64,000 bases of DNA from Paraburkholderia aromaticivorans (GTDB lineage Bacteria; Pseudomonadota; Gammaproteobacteria; Burkholderiales; Burkholderiaceae): the NCBI RefSeq assembly GCF_012689525.1, contig NZ_CP051516.1:2542001-2606000 (forward strand), read 5' to 3'. The position numbers were made by a program, and so were the translations under genes. Under the pieces are notes generated by a model. That model was given only the letters and a program-made list of their open reading frames with translations. It was not told the DNA's origin and searched no databases. Shown here piece after piece: positions 61,410 through 64,000 of the stretch. Numbering within the stretch: the stretch's first letter is position 1; the number at the start of each line of letters is the position of its first letter.

Positions 61410-61946
61410 CTAGAGAACGTGCCCGATTATCACATTCACGAGGCCCGCGGCGAACAGAACGATCAAGGGATTCATCTTCGGCCGCGACAGAAAGATGCTC
61501 AACGCGATGGCCGCAAGCGCCCAGATCGTCCACGTCGAAGAAGAGGCGCGCAGCACGGAAAATGCGCCGGCGAGTATCAGCCCGGTGGCGATCGGAGCAA
61601 GGCCCTGCTCCGCCGTCCGATGCCAGGGGTGCTGCTTGTGCCGAGTCCATGCGAGCGTCGCACCGTAGGCGAGCACCGAAGACGGCACGAGCAGCGCGAG
61701 CGACGCAATCACCGCGCCGAGAAAGCCCGACGCCTTCCAGCCGATCAACGTGGTCAGCAATGCGCCCGGTCCGGGCGCCGCGCGCGAGATCGCGAACAGG
61801 TCGACGAATTCGGCTTGCGTCACCCAGCCGTGGATCGCCACCGCCTGCTGGTTGATATCGGCGACGATACTTTGTCCGCCGCCCAGCGAGAGCAGCGACA
61901 ACGGCGCGAATACGGCGATGAGTTGCAGATAGATGTTATCGCGCAC
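61410..61946 (-). CDS. chrA: Chromate transporter family protein, second half-size subunit
   Basis: A 178-aa half-size ChrA protein with five or six helices. The motifs FAPLSLLSLGGGQSIVAD and SRAAPGPGALLTTLIGW are the family's GGG...PGP pair. Short ChrA proteins work as pairs encoded by adjacent genes. GTG at 61946 with GGAGGA before it is chosen; a TTG seven codons upstream is possible. It overlaps the first subunit by 11 nt. Confidence 0.87.
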   Translation of the reverse strand: MRDNIYLQLIAVFAPLSLLSLGGGQSIVADINQQAVAIHGWVTQAEFVDLFAISRAAPGPGALLTTLIGWKASGFLGAVIASLALLVPSSVLAYGATLAWTRHKQHPWHRTAEQGLAPIATGLILAGAFSVLRASSSTWTIWALAAIALSIFLSRPKMNPLIVLFAAGLVNVIIGHVL

Positions 61947-62508
61947 CTTGGCGGCTCCTCCACGCAACGTACAGTCCGGCGGCTCCCGCCACGATCGCGA
62001 CCGGCACGAGCGGCCAGCGCAGCACGCCGACCGCGACGAAAACCGCGACGATCATCACGAGCGGCCAGCGATGTACCGCGAGCAGCGAGCGAGCGGTGCG
62101 AAAGCCCACCGATGCGGTCATGCCGATCGCCGCCGCGGCGACGCCTTCGAGAAACTCATGCAGCCAAGCAAGTTGCGCGAATTGATGAAACACTGTCGCG
62201 AGCAGAACGATCACAACCATTGGCGGCACGAGCAAAGCGGATACGGCTACCGTGCTGCCGATCGCGCCTTTCATGCGGTAGCCGACATAGATCGACAGAT
62301 TGATCACGTTCGAGCCAGGCAGGATCTGGCCGAGCGTCAGGGCGCCGAGGAATTCGTCTTCTTCAAGCCATCCTCGTTGCGTGACCACCTCGCGGTATAT
62401 CCAGGCGGACAGACCGCCGCCGAAACTCGTCAGTCCGACCCGCGCGAAGAGCAGAAGAATTTCCAGCAGCGATACGTCGCTCGGCTTGCGCCCGGATATG
62501 GATTGCAT
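61936..62508 (-). CDS. chrA: Chromate transporter family protein, first half-size subunit
   Basis: A 190-aa half-size ChrA protein. It carries FARVGLTSFGGGLSAWIYRE and LTLGQILPGSNVINLSIYVG, the matching motifs for the first of the pair, and several hydrophobic helices. It exports chromate or, more generally, an anion whose identity is not set by sequence. The start MQSISGRKPSDVSLLEILL has AAGGA upstream. Confidence 0.87.
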   Translation of the reverse strand: MQSISGRKPSDVSLLEILLLFARVGLTSFGGGLSAWIYREVVTQRGWLEEDEFLGALTLGQILPGSNVINLSIYVGYRMKGAIGSTVAVSALLVPPMVVIVLLATVFHQFAQLAWLHEFLEGVAAAAIGMTASVGFRTARSLLAVHRWPLVMIVAVFVAVGVLRWPLVPVAIVAGAAGLYVAWRSRQGAR

Positions 62509-62605
62509 GCGGACTTTCCTTCTGCTGTTTCATATCGCGGCGCAGGTAGCGACGGCTGCCGCATGGACAAACTCGGGTAAAACTCGGGTAAAACGTAGAC
62601 GAAAC

Positions 62606-63172
62606 TCAATGCCGCTCGTTCGCCAGCCGATGCGCGGCGGCGACCTGCTCTTCCACTTCCCGCACCAGCTTCGACGACTTTCTCCGACGGCTCCAGACCG
62701 ACGCTCCAACACTGACGGCGGCACAGCCGAGCAGACTCGCGGCAATCGGACTGCGAAGAAACACGCTCGGATCGCCATTCGAAATCGTCAACGCCTGACG
62801 GAACGACTGCTCGAGCGTATGGCCGAGGATCAGCCCGAAGAGCAGCGGCGCTTTGGGAATGTCGACCTTGCGAAACGCGTAGCCGACGATGCCGAAGAAC
62901 AGTGCAAGGAACAGATCGAACACATCGTTACTGAACGAATACACTCCCGCTGACGCAATCACGAGGATCAGACACAGCAGCACGCCGGACGGCACATACA
63001 GAATGCGCGACAGAATGCCCACGAGCGGCAGATTGAGCAGCAACAGCATGATATTGCCGACGTACATGCTCGCGATGAGCCCCCACACGAGATCCGGTTG
63101 CGTGTGAAACAGCATGGGACCCGGTTGGATGCCGTACATGATGAACGCGCCCATGATCACCGCCGTCGCGCT
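62606..63172 (-). pseudogene. 5'-truncated tctA (tricarboxylate transporter large membrane subunit)
   Basis: Only the C-terminal part of TctA, about 190 of some 500 residues, is present. It begins abruptly at SATAVIMGAFIMYGIQPGP, a segment from the second half of the family, and continues through VWGLIASMYVGNIMLLLLNL and LLFGLILGHTLEQSFRQAL to a normal end. The ATG at 63199 and the first nine codons have no similarity to TctA and lie in the space before the divergent Hsp70-like gene. No tctB or tctC is nearby. I read it as the remains of a deletion or rearrangement. Confidence 0.85.
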
Positions 63173-63210
63173 TTTACACACCCATGGTTTTCCTGACACT
63201 CAGCATCGAT

Positions 63211-64000
63211 ATGGCTTACTGCGCAATAGACTTCGGCACCTCAAATTCAGCCGTTGCGGTCACGGACGGCGACCGCATCGCACTCGCTTCCGTTGAAAAA
63301 GGCGCCACCACGCTGCCGACGGCCATCTTCTTCAACAGCGACGACCACACTCACGCATTCGGACGCGCCGCGCTGGCGGCGTACATCGACGGTTTCGACG
63401 GCCGCCTGATGCGCGCCATCAAAAGCATTCTCGGGACGGGCATCGCGGGAATCCAGCACGGCCTTGGGCGATGGATCGGCAATCGCGTATCTCGACGTGA
63501 TCGCGATGTTCGTCGGGCACCTGAAGAACTGTGCGCAAACGCGCCTCGGCGCGCCGATCGATCAGGCCGTGCTCGGCCGCCCGGTGTTTTTCGTCGACGA
63601 CGACCCGGTCGCCGACGCCCGCGCGCAACGGCAGCTCGAAGCAGCCGCCCGCTCAGTGGGTTTTCGCCACCTCGAGTTCCAGTACGAGCCGCTCGCCGCG
63701 GCCTTCGATTACGAATCGCGGCTCGGGGAAGAAAAAATCGCGCTGGTCGCCGATATCGGCGGAGGCACCTCGGATTTCTCACTGGTGCGGGTGGGTCCGC
63801 AGCGAATGTCGAGGATGGATCGCAAGGAAGACGTGCTCGCGCATCACGGCGTGCATGTCGCGGGAACGGATGTCGACCGGCGGGTCGAACTGGCTGCCAT
63901 TCTGCGAGAGGCCGGTTACCGCAGCCTGGACACGGAAGGACGTGAAATACCGAATCGCGCCTATTTCGATCTGGCGACGTGGCATCTGATCAACTCGCTC
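63211..64000 (+). pseudogene. Hsp70-like (YegD-type) ATPase gene with one-base frameshift, cut by window end
   Basis: The ATG at 63211 begins YCAIDFGTSNSAVAVTDGDR, the actin-like ATPase fold start of Hsp70/YegD proteins. The frame is good to about codon 79 (RLMRAIKSILGTG), then turns to Arg-rich nonsense. Removing one G from the GGG at 63447-63449 restores an open frame to the window end with GIAESSTALGDGSAIAYLDV, QYEPLAAAFDYESRLGEEK and IGGGTSDFSLV, all correct for the family. Either a recent mutation or a sequencing error. The 3' end is outside the window. Confidence 0.85.

Noticed and set aside
62568..62592. Two-copy 11-bp repeat (aaactcgggta) upstream of chrA
   Set aside because: Only two copies, with no gene logic attached; may be simple slippage.

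Overview
The window looks like a piece of a high-GC Burkholderiaceae chromosome, most likely Paraburkholderia or a close relative. The reasons are the GC-rich codon use, the gene styles present (a DUF4148 small secreted protein, hopanoid hpnIJK genes, kdgT-kduI-kduD with an IclR regulator, a ProQ/FinO protein with an Ala-rich tail) and proteobacterial type VI secretion and RND genes. No rRNA, tRNA, CRISPR array or intact insertion sequence was recognised. The genus is an inference from gene content; no alignment was run.

Layout. (1) 1-12470: the distal half of a type VI secretion cluster on the + strand: tssH (clpV, cut by the window edge), tssB, tssC, a DUF3828-type secreted protein, a truncated secreted gene, hcp, tssJ, tssK, tssL with a fused OmpA domain, tssM, and a previously unremarked fossil of a second tssL. 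(2) 12454-26535, - strand: a complete gene set for a group 1h-type, O2-tolerant, H2-scavenging [NiFe] hydrogenase. It holds small and large subunits, a NifU-like protein without cysteines, DUF5947 and DUF6084 proteins, a 470-aa unknown, an endopeptidase, a 33-aa membrane peptide, hypF, hypC, a SIS-domain protein, hypD, hypE, hypA and hypB. Most neighbours overlap by 4 nt. (3) 26870-29960, same strand: nickel permease hoxN, a CopC-like protein, a predicted outer-membrane protein and a DUF2946 protein, probably metal supply or handling. (4) 30229-32830: a membrane-anchored TAXI-type binding protein, a ProQ/FinO RNA chaperone and a LysR fossil. (5) 32831-40692: a two-component system divergent from an OMF-adaptor-RND efflux operon, with 11-bp direct repeats in the shared promoter region.

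(6) 40783-49424: hopanoid side-chain genes (hpnK, two HpnI-type glycosyltransferases, an hpnL-like gene, hpnJ) wrapped around a second OmpR-type two-component system. Both - strand hopanoid units are preceded by an identical 23-bp PmrA/QseB-like box with a -10-like hexamer at the same distance, so they appear to form one regulon. (7) 49757-52415: cold-shock gene, gabD-like aldehyde dehydrogenase and a GNAT acetyltransferase. (8) 52482-56436: ketodeoxygluconate permease kdgT divergent from kduI-kduD and an IclR regulator, with two matching palindromes between kdgT and kduI. (9) 56448-59225: a TauD-type dioxygenase and small secreted proteins. (10) 59554-64000: a degrading stretch with a 5'-truncated ManD/RspA-type enolase, a GST, a split chrA pair, a 5'-truncated tctA and an Hsp70-like gene broken by one extra G.

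Start sites were chosen from Shine-Dalgarno spacing and stop-start overlaps. Regulatory sites are read from pattern only and have no experimental support here.
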